Of a stretch of 37,073 nt of DNA, positions 22,187-30,122 are shown in pieces. Position 1 is the first letter of the stretch, and each line of letters starts with the position of its first letter. Location: contig JAGBLH010000114.1 of assembly GCA_017635515.1 (NCBI GenBank), positions 1 through 37,073 on the forward strand. Direction: 5' to 3'. The translations under genes and the position numbers were made by a program. The notes under the pieces were generated by a model, which had not been told where the DNA came from, did not search any database, and worked only from the letters and a program-made list of their open reading frames with translations. The DNA is from Selenomonas sp. (lineage in GTDB: Bacteria > Bacillota > Negativicutes > Selenomonadales > Selenomonadaceae).

Positions 22187-22744
22187 TCAAATAATCTGCT
22201 CCCCGTGGTAAAGCTCCCCGCCGATTTCCGGGTAGGCTCCGTACTCGATGGCCCACTCGCATTTGTACTTGATGGCCTGGGCGTGGATGGTCTCTATCCT
22301 GTCCTGGGTGCGGACCACCTTGCCGGGCACTCCCACCACCAGGGAACCCGGGGGTATCACATCATTTTCCTTCACCACGGCTCCGGCGGCGATGATGGAG
22401 CCCCGGCCGATATGCGCCCCCGTCAGCACCGTGGCGCTCATGCCGATGAGCACATGATCCTCGATGACGCAGCCGTGGATATTGGCCCCGTGGCCGATGG
22501 TCACATAGTCCCCGATGAGGCAGGGCTTGTCATCAGCCACATGGAGGCAGGTGAGATCCTGCACATTGCTGCACTCGCCAATCTGGATGTAGCAGACATC
22601 CCCCCGGGCCACTACTCCGGGCCAGAGGGAGGCATACCTCCCCACCCGCACATCCCCGGAGAGGAAGACCTGGGGGGCCACGAAGCATTCGTCGTCAAGC
22701 TGGGGGCGCTTGCCTTTGAAGATGTTGTCCTTTAATGTAAACAT
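22187..22744 (-). CDS. Gamma-class carbonic anhydrase-like hexapeptide-repeat protein
   Basis: 185 residues, left-handed beta-helix type, with hexapeptide-like turns (VRVGRYASLWPGVVARGD, CVIEDHVLIGMSATVLTGAH). All three zinc histidines expected from the Cam/YrdA family are present: His68 (TCLHVADD), His85 and His90 (GHGANIHGC). The family hydrates CO2 or acts as an uncharacterised YrdA/PaaY-like protein; which applies cannot be decided. The ATG at 22744 has AAGGAGAG 6 bases upstream; a longer start would lie within an intergenic repeat and is not used. The gene ends about 20 bases from the DnaA-box array. Confidence 0.9.
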   Translation of the reverse strand: MFTLKDNIFKGKRPQLDDECFVAPQVFLSGDVRVGRYASLWPGVVARGDVCYIQIGECSNVQDLTCLHVADDKPCLIGDYVTIGHGANIHGCVIEDHVLIGMSATVLTGAHIGRGSIIAAGAVVKENDVIPPGSLVVGVPGKVVRTQDRIETIHAQAIKYKCEWAIEYGAYPEIGGELYHGEQII

Positions 22745-22761
22745 TAGCAACTCTCCTTCTC

Positions 22762-22896
22762 GTTTCGGCTGTTCATTTTCTTTGGCGCAAAGGAAACGAA
22801 CCAAAAGGTAAACATGCCAGTGGCATGTTTACGCGGCCCCGGTTTGGTCCTCAAACACGAAGGGCCGCTTTGGGCGTCCATCCGTGGACGCCGTTA
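22762..22896 (+). repeat. Three-hairpin intergenic repeat, copy 3 (variant)
   Basis: Begins GTTTCGG. Hairpin 1: GTTCaTTTTCTTTG / CAAAGgAAAcGAAC. Then GTAAACATGCC-AGTG-GCATGTTTAC, GCGGCCC / GGGCCGC (22833-22839 and 22862-22868), and GGCGTCCA-TCCG-TGGACGCC. The same order of stems as other copies but different arm sequences. It lies between ddh and the carbonic anhydrase gene, antisense to both. Confidence 0.8.
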
Positions 22897-22919
22897 CAAT
22901 TGTCCTTTGGATGGCATAA

Positions 22920-23918
22920 TTACAGCAGGTGCGCTCTCAGTTCCTCGCCATTCTGCTGGCAGAGCAGGGCGGGGGGGATGTCCAGTACTGTGCGGCAGCC
23001 GGTTTCGCCTTTCTTGGCCAGGCGGCAGCAGGCGCGGGCGTAGGCCATGAGGACGGAGGTGGTGAATTCGGGGTTGGAGTCCAGCTGCAGGCGCAGTTCC
23101 ATGAGGTGGTTGTGCTCCTTTTCATGGCCCGTGGCGCCGGTGCGGATGACGAAGCCGCCGTGGGGGAGGCCCTTGTGGCTGGCGTTCAGCTCCTCCTGGG
23201 AGATGAAGTTCACCGTGGTGTCGTACTCATCGAAGTAGTTGGGCATGGTCTTGATTTCCTTTTCAATCCTTGCCTTTTCTGCCTCGTTATCATACTCGGG
23301 CTTCACCACTACGAAGCACTCGCGGGTGTGCTTCTCGCGGGTGGACAGCTCCGGGTTCTTGCCACTGCGGACGGCGGAGAGGGCGCTCTCCACGGGGACG
23401 GTGTACTGGCGGGCATCGGCCACGCCTTCCACCCGGCGGATGGCATCGCTGTGGCCCTGGGAAACGCCGCGGCCCCAGAAGGTGTAGTCATGTCCGCCGG
23501 GGAGGATGGCGTTGCCGTAGACACGGGCCAGAGAGAAAAGGCCCGGATCCCAGCCCACGGAGATGATGCCCAGATGGCCGCTTTCCTTACCGGCTTTATC
23601 CACATTCTCAAAGTGCTCGGGGATGCGGGCATGGGTGTCGAAGCTGTCAATGACGTTGAAGTATTTGATGAACTCCGGGGTCTGTTTAGGCAGGTCTGTA
23701 GCGCTGCCGCCGCAGATGATGAGGACGTCAATTTTGTCCTGCCAGTCCGGCGCTTCTTTCACATTCACTACAGGGACGCCCGCGGTGGCAATCTTGACGG
23801 AAGCCGGGTCGCGGCGGGTGAAGACCGCCACCAGTTCCATGTCGCTGTTTGCTTCCACGGCGCACTCCACCCCGCGGCCCAGGTTGCCGTAGCCCAGGAT
23901 ACCGATTCTGATGCTCAT
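22920..23918 (-). CDS. ddh: meso-Diaminopimelate dehydrogenase
   Basis: 332 residues. An N-terminal Rossmann fold starts IRIGILGYGNLGRGVECAV, followed by DVLIICGGSATDLP, VIDSFDTHARIPEHFENVDK, ISVGWDPGLFSLARVY and GRGVSQGHSDAIRRVEGV, all characteristic of Ddh. It makes meso-diaminopimelate directly from tetrahydrodipicolinate with ammonia and NADPH, for lysine and peptidoglycan; this pathway branch fits a diderm Firmicute with meso-DAP wall. The ATG at 23918 follows AAGGAG by 8 bases; an ATG upstream at 23936 lacks a site. AT-rich upstream sequence (GGTATATTATAG) probably holds its promoter. Confidence 0.96.
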   Translation of the reverse strand: MSIRIGILGYGNLGRGVECAVEANSDMELVAVFTRRDPASVKIATAGVPVVNVKEAPDWQDKIDVLIICGGSATDLPKQTPEFIKYFNVIDSFDTHARIPEHFENVDKAGKESGHLGIISVGWDPGLFSLARVYGNAILPGGHDYTFWGRGVSQGHSDAIRRVEGVADARQYTVPVESALSAVRSGKNPELSTREKHTRECFVVVKPEYDNEAEKARIEKEIKTMPNYFDEYDTTVNFISQEELNASHKGLPHGGFVIRTGATGHEKEHNHLMELRLQLDSNPEFTTSVLMAYARACCRLAKKGETGCRTVLDIPPALLCQQNGEELRAHLL

Positions 23919-24031
23919 AAAGTATGCTCCTTTCAAGGCCTAGTTTACATAGTTACGCTCTATAATATACCACGGATGGATAGTTCGGGAAAGGGCAGGA
24001 GCGCAAAAAACGCCTTCCAGGCAAATATTGT

Positions 24032-24060
24032 TTGCACGGGGAAAGCGCTTGCGATATACT
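24032..24060 (+). promoter_or_regulatory. Promoter of second small hydrophobic peptide gene
   Basis: TTGCAC (24032-24037), 17-base spacer, TATACT (24055-24060). The spacer contains GAAAGCGCTTGC, a near-palindrome like a catabolite-response (cre) element, which would block the promoter if bound. Confidence 0.6.
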
Positions 24061-24175
24061 GTATGAAGGTGTTATCCGATGACAGGCGGCGTCCTCGTGG
24101 AAAGGCGAAATACTGAATCTGGCCGGCATGAAAGTGCGTGGTCGATCGGTCAGCTGGGAAGCGAGGTGAGCGGAG

Positions 24176-24238
24176 ATGGAGCAGCTTATCATAGTTTTAG
24201 TGTTACTTTGGCTGATCCGTATTGAAGCAAAAAAATAA
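24176..24238 (+). CDS. 20-residue hydrophobic peptide, candidate type I toxin
   Basis: MEQLIIVLVLLWLIRIEAKK: a single short membrane helix with a basic end. GAGGTGAG lies 7 bases before the ATG. The stop codon falls in the left arm of a hairpin (AATAACCGCC / GGCGGTTATT) that, read on the other strand with its U run, terminates an antisense RNA from the promoter at 24332-24359. The combination of a tiny hydrophobic reading frame, this hairpin, and the downstream AACCATCTAAGCGAGGGCC and CCAACCGTTGTCGGGTGGC elements recurs in Firmicutes next to holin-like or TxpA-type small toxins (from memory, not searched). The leader of about 110 bases is long for such a gene. Toxicity is inferred. Confidence 0.55.
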   Translation: MEQLIIVLVLLWLIRIEAKK

Positions 24239-24325
24239 CCGCCAGCGGTCGCAGTCTGGGCGGTTATTTCTCAATAGTATAACCATCTAAGCGAGGGCCA
24301 ACCGTTGTCGGGTGGCACCCTTTAT
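24229..24325 (-). ncRNA. Putative antisense RNA to the 24.2-kb toxin-like gene
   Basis: From the promoter at 24332-24359, an RNA of about 97 bases would run to the hairpin AATAACCGCC...GGCGGTTATT followed by seven or more U. Its 3' part overlaps the last codons and 3' end of the peptide mRNA, the geometry of TxpA/RatA-type or BsrG/SR4-type antitoxins. It also folds a hairpin from GGGTGCCACCCGACAACGG and GTTGGCCCTC. Confidence 0.6.
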
Positions 24326-24331
24326 GCTTCA

Positions 24332-24359
24332 AGTATAGCAAATTTTTCAAAAAAGTCAA
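24332..24359 (-). promoter_or_regulatory. Strong promoter of the antisense RNA
   Basis: Reverse strand TTGACT (24354-24359), 16-base spacer, TGcTATACT (extended -10; hexamer at 24332-24337). No coding sequence with a ribosome site follows it. Confidence 0.7.
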
Positions 24360-24383
24360 CCGTTGTCATAAAGGAGTATCCGT

Positions 24384-26270
24384 ATGTTTGTAGCAGGTAA
24401 TTATGATGTGATTGTCATCGGCGCGGGCCATGCGGGGGTGGAGGCGGCTCTCGCTGCTGCCCGTCTGGGGTGCCGTACCCTCATGGCCACCCTTTCCATG
24501 GACAATATCGCCCTCATGCCCTGCAATCCCTCCATCGGCGGCCCGGCCAAGGGGCATCTGGTGCGGGAGCTGGACGCCCTGGGGGGCGAGATGGGGGTGA
24601 ATGCCGATACCACCGCTATCCAGATACGGATGCTCAACACCGGCAAAGGCCCTGCCGTCCATGCCCTGCGCGCCCAGGCGGACAAGAAATACTACCAGTT
24701 CCACATGAAGGAAACCTGCGAGAATACGGAAAACCTGGATGTCAAGCAGCTGCTCATCACGGAGCTTATCACCGAGGAGGAAACCAGGGCTGACGGCACA
24801 ATGCGCCGCCGGGCGCTGGGGGTGCGTTCCGAGACCGGAGAGGTCTATGAGGGCAAGGCCATTGTGCTGGCCTCCGGCACGTACCTCAGGGGGCGGATCA
24901 TCGTGGGGGAGCACACCTATGACGGCGGCCCCTCAGGCCAGCGGGCGGCTATGGAGCTTTCGTCCTCCCTCACAGAGGCGGGGCTTTCCCTTATGCGCTT
25001 CAAGACGGGGACTCCTGCCAGGGTGGACGGACGCACCCTGGACTTTGGGAAGATGCAGCTGCAGCCAGGTGACACCGAGGCGCGGAATTTCTCCTTCATG
25101 TCCGACATTGAGACCCGCGAGCAAATGCCCTGCTATCTTACCTACACTAATGAAGCCACCCACAAAATCCTACGGGACAATATGCACCGCGCCCCTATGG
25201 CAAACGGCATTATCGAGGGCATTGGCCCCCGCTACTGCCCTGCCATCGAGACGAAGCTCCTGCGCTTCCCGGACAAGGACCGCCACCAGCTCTTTTTGGA
25301 GCCGGAGGGGCGTCATACCCAGGAGTACTACGTGCAGGGCATGAGCACCTCCATGCCCATGGATGTGCAGCTGGCCTTTTTGAAGACCATCCCCGGCCTG
25401 GAGCACGCCAAGGTCATGCGGGCAGGCTATGCCATCGAGTATGACTGCCTTGACCCGCTGCAGCTGAAACTGACCCTTGAGACCAAGCCCGTGAAGGCCC
25501 TTTTCTCCGCCGGTCAGTCCAACGGCACCTCCGGCTACGAGGAAGCCGCCGCCCAGGGGCTGATGGCGGGCATCAACGCCGCCTTGCAGGTGAAGGGAGA
25601 GAAGCCCTTCGTCCTCAAGCGTTCCGAAGCCTATATCGGCGTGCTCATTGACGATTTGGTGACCAAGGGCACCACCGAGCCTTACCGCATGATGACCAGC
25701 CGCGCCGAGTACCGCCTGCTCTTGCGGCAGGACAATGCTGACCACAGGCTCACGCCCAAGGGGCGCAAGCTCGGCCTGGTGAGTGATGCCAGATGGGAGC
25801 GATATGAAAATAAGTACAAGCATATCGAGGAGGCCCTGGCCATCCTCGACAAGGTGATACTCAACCCCAGCGTGGAAACCAATGGCAAGCTGGCCAAGCT
25901 CAATCTGCCGGAAATCAACGCCAGCCTCACGGCCCATGAGTACATGCGCCGCCCCGAGGTCAGCTATGAGGACATGCGCGCCCTGCTGCCGGAGCTGCCG
26001 CAGCTGAGGAAGGAAGAATACCAGCAGGTAGAGATCTCCATCCGCTACGAAGGCTACATCAAGAAGCAGCAGGAGCAGGTAGACCATATGGAGAAATTGG
26101 AGAACCAGCTGATTCCTGAGGAGATAGAATACGAGAAACTGGAAAGCCTCCGCTCCGAGGCGAGGGAGAAGCTGGCGAAAATCCGTCCCCTCTCCCTGGG
26201 CCAAGCCTCAAGAATCAGCGGCGTCAGCCCCGCAGATATTTCAGTCCTGGCCATCTATTTGAAGAAATAA
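24384..26270 (+). CDS. mnmG: MnmG (GidA), tRNA uridine 5-carboxymethylaminomethyl modification enzyme
   Basis: 628 residues, full length. The FAD-binding [17 protein letters not shown] is at about 13-29, followed by the family hallmark [56 protein letters not shown] and the C-terminal tRNA-binding helical domain ending in [18 protein letters not shown]. It partners MnmE at U34 of tRNA. The ATG at 24384 follows AAGGAG by 7 bases. Its promoter is not obvious: the upstream region is occupied by the leftward antisense-RNA promoter, so it may be read from the toxin promoter at 24032-24060. A terminator follows at 26288-26328. Confidence 0.98.
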   Translation: MFVAGNYDVIVIGAGHAGVEAALAAARLGCRTLMATLSMDNIALMPCNPSIGGPAKGHLVRELDALGGEMGVNADTTAIQIRMLNTGKGPAVHALRAQADKKYYQFHMKETCENTENLDVKQLLITELITEEETRADGTMRRRALGVRSETGEVYEGKAIVLASGTYLRGRIIVGEHTYDGGPSGQRAAMELSSSLTEAGLSLMRFKTGTPARVDGRTLDFGKMQLQPGDTEARNFSFMSDIETREQMPCYLTYTNEATHKILRDNMHRAPMANGIIEGIGPRYCPAIETKLLRFPDKDRHQLFLEPEGRHTQEYYVQGMSTSMPMDVQLAFLKTIPGLEHAKVMRAGYAIEYDCLDPLQLKLTLETKPVKALFSAGQSNGTSGYEEAAAQGLMAGINAALQVKGEKPFVLKRSEAYIGVLIDDLVTKGTTEPYRMMTSRAEYRLLLRQDNADHRLTPKGRKLGLVSDARWERYENKYKHIEEALAILDKVILNPSVETNGKLAKLNLPEINASLTAHEYMRRPEVSYEDMRALLPELPQLRKEEYQQVEISIRYEGYIKKQQEQVDHMEKLENQLIPEEIEYEKLESLRSEAREKLAKIRPLSLGQASRISGVSPADISVLAIYLKK

Positions 26271-26287
26271 GAAGCAACCGTTATCAG

Positions 26288-26328
26288 GCGGGCGTTGGCT
26301 TCCGTGAAGGAAACCGGCCCGCTTTTTT
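26288..26328 (+). terminator. Terminator after mnmG
   Basis: GCGGGC (26288-26293) pairs with GCCCGC (26317-26322); the loop contains GCTTCC/GGAA pairing; six T follow. Confidence 0.8.
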
Positions 26329-26363
26329 GGTTCGTTTTCTTTGCGCCCAAGAAAATGAACCGC
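26326..26363 (-). repeat. Intergenic repeat, copy 4 (hairpin 1 only, inverted)
   Basis: Reverse strand reads GTTCATTTTCTTGGGCGCAA then AGAAAACGAACCAAAA, the first hairpin of the repeat family with two changes. Its A tract coincides with the T run of the mnmG terminator. Hairpins 2 and 3 are absent. Confidence 0.7.
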
Positions 26364-26388
26364 CGAGCTGTTCAAAGCAGGCAAAAAG

Positions 26389-26397
26389 TGCTATAAT
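26389..26397 (+). promoter_or_regulatory. Extended -10 promoter of the sigma factor gene
   Basis: TGcTATAAT, a perfect extended -10, 48 bases before the start codon. The -35 region is weak. Confidence 0.6.
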
Positions 26398-26444
26398 GAC
26401 AATAGAACGAATGTACTAAAAGCCAAATATAAGGAGGATAGCCA

Positions 26445-27083
26445 ATGAATCAAGACCTGCAAGACGAAAACGACCTGATCAGGCGAGCTGCATCCGCTCA
26501 GGACCAGCTGGCCCTCAGCAAACTCTTAGTGAAGTACCAACCTCTCATCATGTCCGCCGCCCATGACTGGCACTACATGGAACTGGGGGAGGAAGCCCAG
26601 TCCGTGGCCCAGCTCTACTTCATGGATGCGGTGAACACCTTCGACACGGCGCGGGGCGTGCCCTTCGCCGCCTATGTGAAAAACCACGTCCACGGCGGCC
26701 TGCAGACCTTCCTGAAGGCGGAAAAGCGCAGGCAGCAGCGGGAAGTGCAGCCTGATGGTATGGCCGAGCATGAGGGGGAGGAGGACGCTCCTGCCCCCTG
26801 GGATGCGGTCTTTCTCGCTTCCCGTGGCAACACCCCCTCCGGCAGCGCAGAGCTGGGGGGCCTGGGGGAGCACATGGACAGCTACGAGCAGGCAGAACTC
26901 AGGCAGGAGGTGGAGGAGGCCCTGCGGAATCTCACCCAGCGTGAGCGGGATGTAGTGCGGGAAATCTACTTCCGCGACTGCCCTGCCTATGCGGCGGCAC
27001 AGAAGCTGAGGCTCTCCCCCGGCCGGGTGTCCAGGATACGCCAGAGCGCCTTGCGGAAGATGAGGGGCTTCATGGATAGATAG
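26445..27083 (+). CDS. Sigma-70 family RNA polymerase sigma factor (small, regions 2 and 4)
   Basis: 212 residues. Region 2 spans about 20-90 (LLVKYQPLIMSAAHDW, FMDAVNTFDTARGVPFAAYVKNHVHGGL, a variant of the usual region 2.2-2.4 pattern). An acidic linker (about 105-140, with EHEGEEDAPAP) replaces region 3. Region 4 (about 155-210) has LTQRERDVVREIYFRD and a helix-turn-helix LRLSPGRVSRIRQSALRKMR. This resembles the sigma factors of SigH/YlaC-like or phage/sporulation-related type, rather than a housekeeping one. No anti-sigma gene is adjacent. Start: ATG at 26445 with AAGGAGG 9 bases upstream. It shares a bidirectional terminator with the convergent small gene. Confidence 0.85.
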   Translation: MNQDLQDENDLIRRAASAQDQLALSKLLVKYQPLIMSAAHDWHYMELGEEAQSVAQLYFMDAVNTFDTARGVPFAAYVKNHVHGGLQTFLKAEKRRQQREVQPDGMAEHEGEEDAPAPWDAVFLASRGNTPSGSAELGGLGEHMDSYEQAELRQEVEEALRNLTQRERDVVREIYFRDCPAYAAAQKLRLSPGRVSRIRQSALRKMRGFMDR

Positions 27084-27150
27084 GAAAAAGCCGGAGCTGG
27101 CCTTCTCCTGAGGCAGAGGGAGGAAAGGCTTTGGCTGCCCTTCGGACGAA

Positions 27151-27182
27151 AAAAGGGACGCTCGCCATGAGCGTCCCTCTTT
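27151..27182. terminator. Bidirectional terminator between sigma gene and small gene
   Basis: GGGACGCTC (27155-27163), loop GCCAT, GAGCGTCCC (27169-27177), with six A before and TCTTT after. Confidence 0.88.
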
Positions 27183-27198
27183 ATGTACGAATGATTGC

Positions 27199-27471
27199 TT
27201 ACACCTGGGTGAAGGCTTCGATGGAGCCGTAGGTGATGAAGTCCTTGGCATTGCTGGGGTCGCCCTCCATGATGGCGGCGCTGACCTTGGCCATATTCTC
27301 CTCAGCAATCTGGATGCGGCCTTCCTTCAGCTCCTCCTCGACCTTGGCCAGCAGTTCCTTGCGGGCCTTCTTGGTATCGCCGTAGACCGTGCTGTTGTAG
27401 AAGATGTTCATGCTGGTCTGGCTCTTTTCCTCATCGCAGTTGAAGAATACGTAAACTTTCTTTTCCTTCAT
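27199..27471 (-). CDS. Conserved-looking small protein of unknown function
   Basis: 90 residues beginning MKEKKVYVFFNCDEEKSQTS, then NIFYNSTVYG, a charged helix rich in Lys and Glu (KKARKELLAKVEEELKEGRI) and a C-terminal FITYGSIEAFTQV. The start looks like a short beta strand followed by a helical region; no signal peptide or membrane segment. I do not recognise the family. It has a strong promoter (27519-27547) and its own terminator, and codon use matches the GC-rich neighbours, so it is probably a real, well-expressed native gene. The ribosome site AAGGGGG is 11 bases before the ATG, somewhat far. Confidence 0.75.
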   Translation of the reverse strand: MKEKKVYVFFNCDEEKSQTSMNIFYNSTVYGDTKKARKELLAKVEEELKEGRIQIAEENMAKVSAAIMEGDPSNAKDFITYGSIEAFTQV

Positions 27472-27518
27472 GTCTTAAAAATCCCCCTTGAAGTTGCGAA
27501 TTATAAAAACTACTGCCT

Positions 27519-27547
27519 ATTGTAGCATAAAATCATGTAAATGTTAA
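27519..27547 (-). promoter_or_regulatory. Strong promoter of the 90-residue protein gene
   Basis: Reverse strand TTAACA (27542-27547), 17-base spacer, TGcTACAAT extended -10 (hexamer 27519-27524). Confidence 0.7.
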
Positions 27548-27595
27548 ATAGTTTAATTATTAGAGAAAAAGTTTGGGGGGGTGGCCCATGGAAAG

Positions 27596-27618
27596 AGCGC
27601 CCTTGCGGGCGCTTTTTC
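27596..27618. terminator. Terminator hairpin at the 3' end of the permease-kinase operon
   Basis: AGCGCCC (27596-27602) / GGGCGCT (27607-27613), five T on the plus side and CTTT on the minus side. Confidence 0.65.
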
Positions 27619-27622
27619 ATGT

Positions 27623-30103
27623 TCAGTTTTCCACCACCAAGGGAGCCTTCGGCGTGAGGGTGAAGACGAAATTGATGATGAACTCTGTCCCTTCCTCCGG
27701 GGCGCTGATGACTTTGATGGTGCCGCCCATGAGGTCTACCAGGTATTTGGTGATGAGCATGCCCTGGGTCTTTTTCTCCTCTTCGTAGAAGATGTTCTTG
27801 CTGTCCTTCTCCTCGAAGATTTCCTGGGCGTAGCTCTCGGACATGCCGATGCCGGTGTCCTGGATGCGCAGCTCGAATTCGGCTTCGTTCTCCGCCAGCC
27901 TGGGCTTCAGCTGCTCGGAGGGGGAGACAGTGTTTTCCTTCTCCGTCAGCATGACCACGATGCGGCCCCCTGAGGGGGTGAATTTGTAAGAATTGCTGAT
28001 GAGATTCAGCAGGAGGCGGGAGAAGCGGGTGCCGTCGCAGAGCACCATGGGGTGCTCCACCTGGGAGATTTCCAGGGCGAAGGAGAGATCCTTTTCCTTC
28101 ATCTGCTGGGCGAAGACATCCACGATGCGCTGCATGAGCAGCCGCAGGTCTACAGGCTCCAGCTGCAGGTCAAAGCTGCTTTGGGTGATGTAGTCAAGTT
28201 TTTGCAAGTCCTGCACGAAAGCATCAAGATGGTAGCTCACAGACTGGATGCGGGAGAGGCAGTCGTAGAGCTGGCCCGTGACCTGCATATCGCAGCTGCC
28301 ATCGCAGAGGCAGGAAGCGGCACCTGCATTGCGGGCGGTCTTCACGTAGCTGGAGATGGCTTTCATGGGCAGGCGGATGTCGTGGGACACGTTGGCCAGG
28401 AAGTTGCTCTTTACCAGGTTCACCTGCCGCTCCTTGATCATCTGCAGATCCATCAGCCGCTCGCGCTGGCGGATGCGGGTGAAGATATTGGACACCAGGA
28501 AGAGGATGGTCATGATGAGGATCATCTGCACTATGATGTCGAAGGTGAGCTTGCTTTGGGCTGATTCAAAACCACCGCTGGCGGCCAGCTCCAGCTGGTC
28601 TACGGTGACCTGCCTGAGCCACAGGCCCGTGGAGAAGAAGTTCAGGAACATCATGAGGATGCAGAGGGAGGCAGAGCGTCCGAAGCGGTTCTGGGTGTCA
28701 TTCTTGAACACCCACCAGTAGTAGAGGAAGCCCAGGGTGCTCCAGACGGCCAGCAAGAGGTAGGATTCGGTGTTCAGGCTGGTGCCCAGCAGCATGTTGG
28801 GCATGATGGGGCAGAAGAAGAAGAACAGGGAGAAGACCATGCCTGCGATGCCCATCTGCACCCCCCGCTTGTGCTTGGTTTTCTTGGCCTCCAGATAGTT
28901 GCAGAGGGACACGTAGCCGTAGGCGATGGAGCCGCTGATGGTGAGCACATCCACCAGCCAGACGATGGCAGTGCGCCCCAGGAAGGGGACGGGCAGGGAG
29001 ACGGCGATGGCGAGGAAGAGGGCATTGCGGGGCACGCCGTTGAGGTCGGTCTTGGTGAACTGGGCGGGCAGCAGCCCGTCCTTGGCCATGACCTGGAAGA
29101 GGTAGGCGCAGGTGCGGTAAAGCCCCAGGATGCAGGTGGCGATGCCCGAGAGTACGGCCACCCCCAGCACCCAGATGCCCACCATGCCGAAGGTGGAGCC
29201 TACGCTGTGGAAGACGGGCAGGGAGCTCATGCCCTGCATGTGGCCCACATTGTCGATGTAGTCCTTCCAGCTGCTGTATTCCGGCGGCACGCTGAGGATA
29301 CCTATCCAGATGAGCAGGGTGTAGGCTGCCACGCCGCAGATGACGGCGATGACCACCAGCTTGAAGAGGTTCTGCACCGGGAAGTGGAAGTCATCTATGG
29401 CATGGGTGACGCATTCATAGCCGAAGAACATCCAGGGCGCCACCATGAGCATGGAGAACACCTGCAGCGCTGGGCTGTGGTCAGGCTGGAAGGGGGGGAG
29501 GATTACAAAATGATGATTAGCTAAACAAAGACTAATAAAAAGCAGCACGATGATGGAGATGAGCAGCAGGGCGAAAGCTGTGTAGATGTGCCTCTTGATC
29601 CTGCCTCCGAAGCAGGAGAAGGCACCGAAGCTCAGGAACACTATCCAGGTGGTGAGGATTTCCCCGAAGAACACATCGAAGCCCGCCACCTGGTAGTGGA
29701 AGCCCCACTGCAGCAGGTTGCCGAAGAGCATCCTGGCCAGCAGCACCACAGCGGTGGCATTGGCCCAGATGATGGAAAGATAGGTGATGATGAGGGACCA
29801 GGCCGCCAGGAAGGCGTGGTCGTAGCCCAGGAGCTTCTTCGTATAGGCGTAGATGCCCCCGTTGCCATGATAGCGCACCGCCAGCTGGCAGAAATTGTAG
29901 CCGATGATGATCATGGAGATGCCGCCTATAAAGATGGCCAGGGCGCTGCCGATAGGCCCCGCGTTGGGCAGAAACAGGTTGCCCGGCATTATGAAGGCAC
30001 CCCAGCCCACGGCACAGCCAAAGGACAGGGCCCAGACATTGAGGGGATAGAGCAGGCGGTTCTTGGCCGCGTCCTGCATCCCCGGATTCTTGAATGTAAG
30101 CAT
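27623..30103 (-). CDS. APC-superfamily permease fused to a sensor histidine kinase (copy A)
   Basis: 826 residues from the ATG at 30103 (AAGGAG 7 bases upstream). Residues about 15-485 form a 12-13-helix amino acid permease-like domain with the APC first-helix signature SFGCAVGWGAFIMPG; another helix at about 520-540 leads into the kinase. HisKA has phosphoacceptor His574 (NVSHDIRLPM), and the ATPase has N-box LLNLISNSYKF and DTGIGM, but the second glycine box is degraded (KTQGMLITK). A Cys-x-Cys-x3-Cys motif (598, 600, 604) sits between the two dimerisation helices. Second gene of a leftward operon, 19 bases after its paralogue. Probably senses an amino acid or amine, as CbrA does with an SLC5-type domain. 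No regulator gene is adjacent. Confidence 0.9.
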   Translation of the reverse strand: MLTFKNPGMQDAAKNRLLYPLNVWALSFGCAVGWGAFIMPGNLFLPNAGPIGSALAIFIGGISMIIIGYNFCQLAVRYHGNGGIYAYTKKLLGYDHAFLAAWSLIITYLSIIWANATAVVLLARMLFGNLLQWGFHYQVAGFDVFFGEILTTWIVFLSFGAFSCFGGRIKRHIYTAFALLLISIIVLLFISLCLANHHFVILPPFQPDHSPALQVFSMLMVAPWMFFGYECVTHAIDDFHFPVQNLFKLVVIAVICGVAAYTLLIWIGILSVPPEYSSWKDYIDNVGHMQGMSSLPVFHSVGSTFGMVGIWVLGVAVLSGIATCILGLYRTCAYLFQVMAKDGLLPAQFTKTDLNGVPRNALFLAIAVSLPVPFLGRTAIVWLVDVLTISGSIAYGYVSLCNYLEAKKTKHKRGVQMGIAGMVFSLFFFFCPIMPNMLLGTSLNTESYLLLAVWSTLGFLYYWWVFKNDTQNRFGRSASLCILMMFLNFFSTGLWLRQVTVDQLELAASGGFESAQSKLTFDIIVQMILIMTILFLVSNIFTRIRQRERLMDLQMIKERQVNLVKSNFLANVSHDIRLPMKAISSYVKTARNAGAASCLCDGSCDMQVTGQLYDCLSRIQSVSYHLDAFVQDLQKLDYITQSSFDLQLEPVDLRLLMQRIVDVFAQQMKEKDLSFALEISQVEHPMVLCDGTRFSRLLLNLISNSYKFTPSGGRIVVMLTEKENTVSPSEQLKPRLAENEAEFELRIQDTGIGMSESYAQEIFEEKDSKNIFYEEEKKTQGMLITKYLVDLMGGTIKVISAPEEGTEFIINFVFTLTPKAPLVVEN

Positions 30104-30122
30104 AGCCATACTCCTTTGCGCC

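Noticed and set aside
24038..24054. GAAAGCGCTTGC as a definite CcpA cre site.
   Set aside because: It matches the core but not the outer positions, and no CcpA gene is visible; kept only as a remark.
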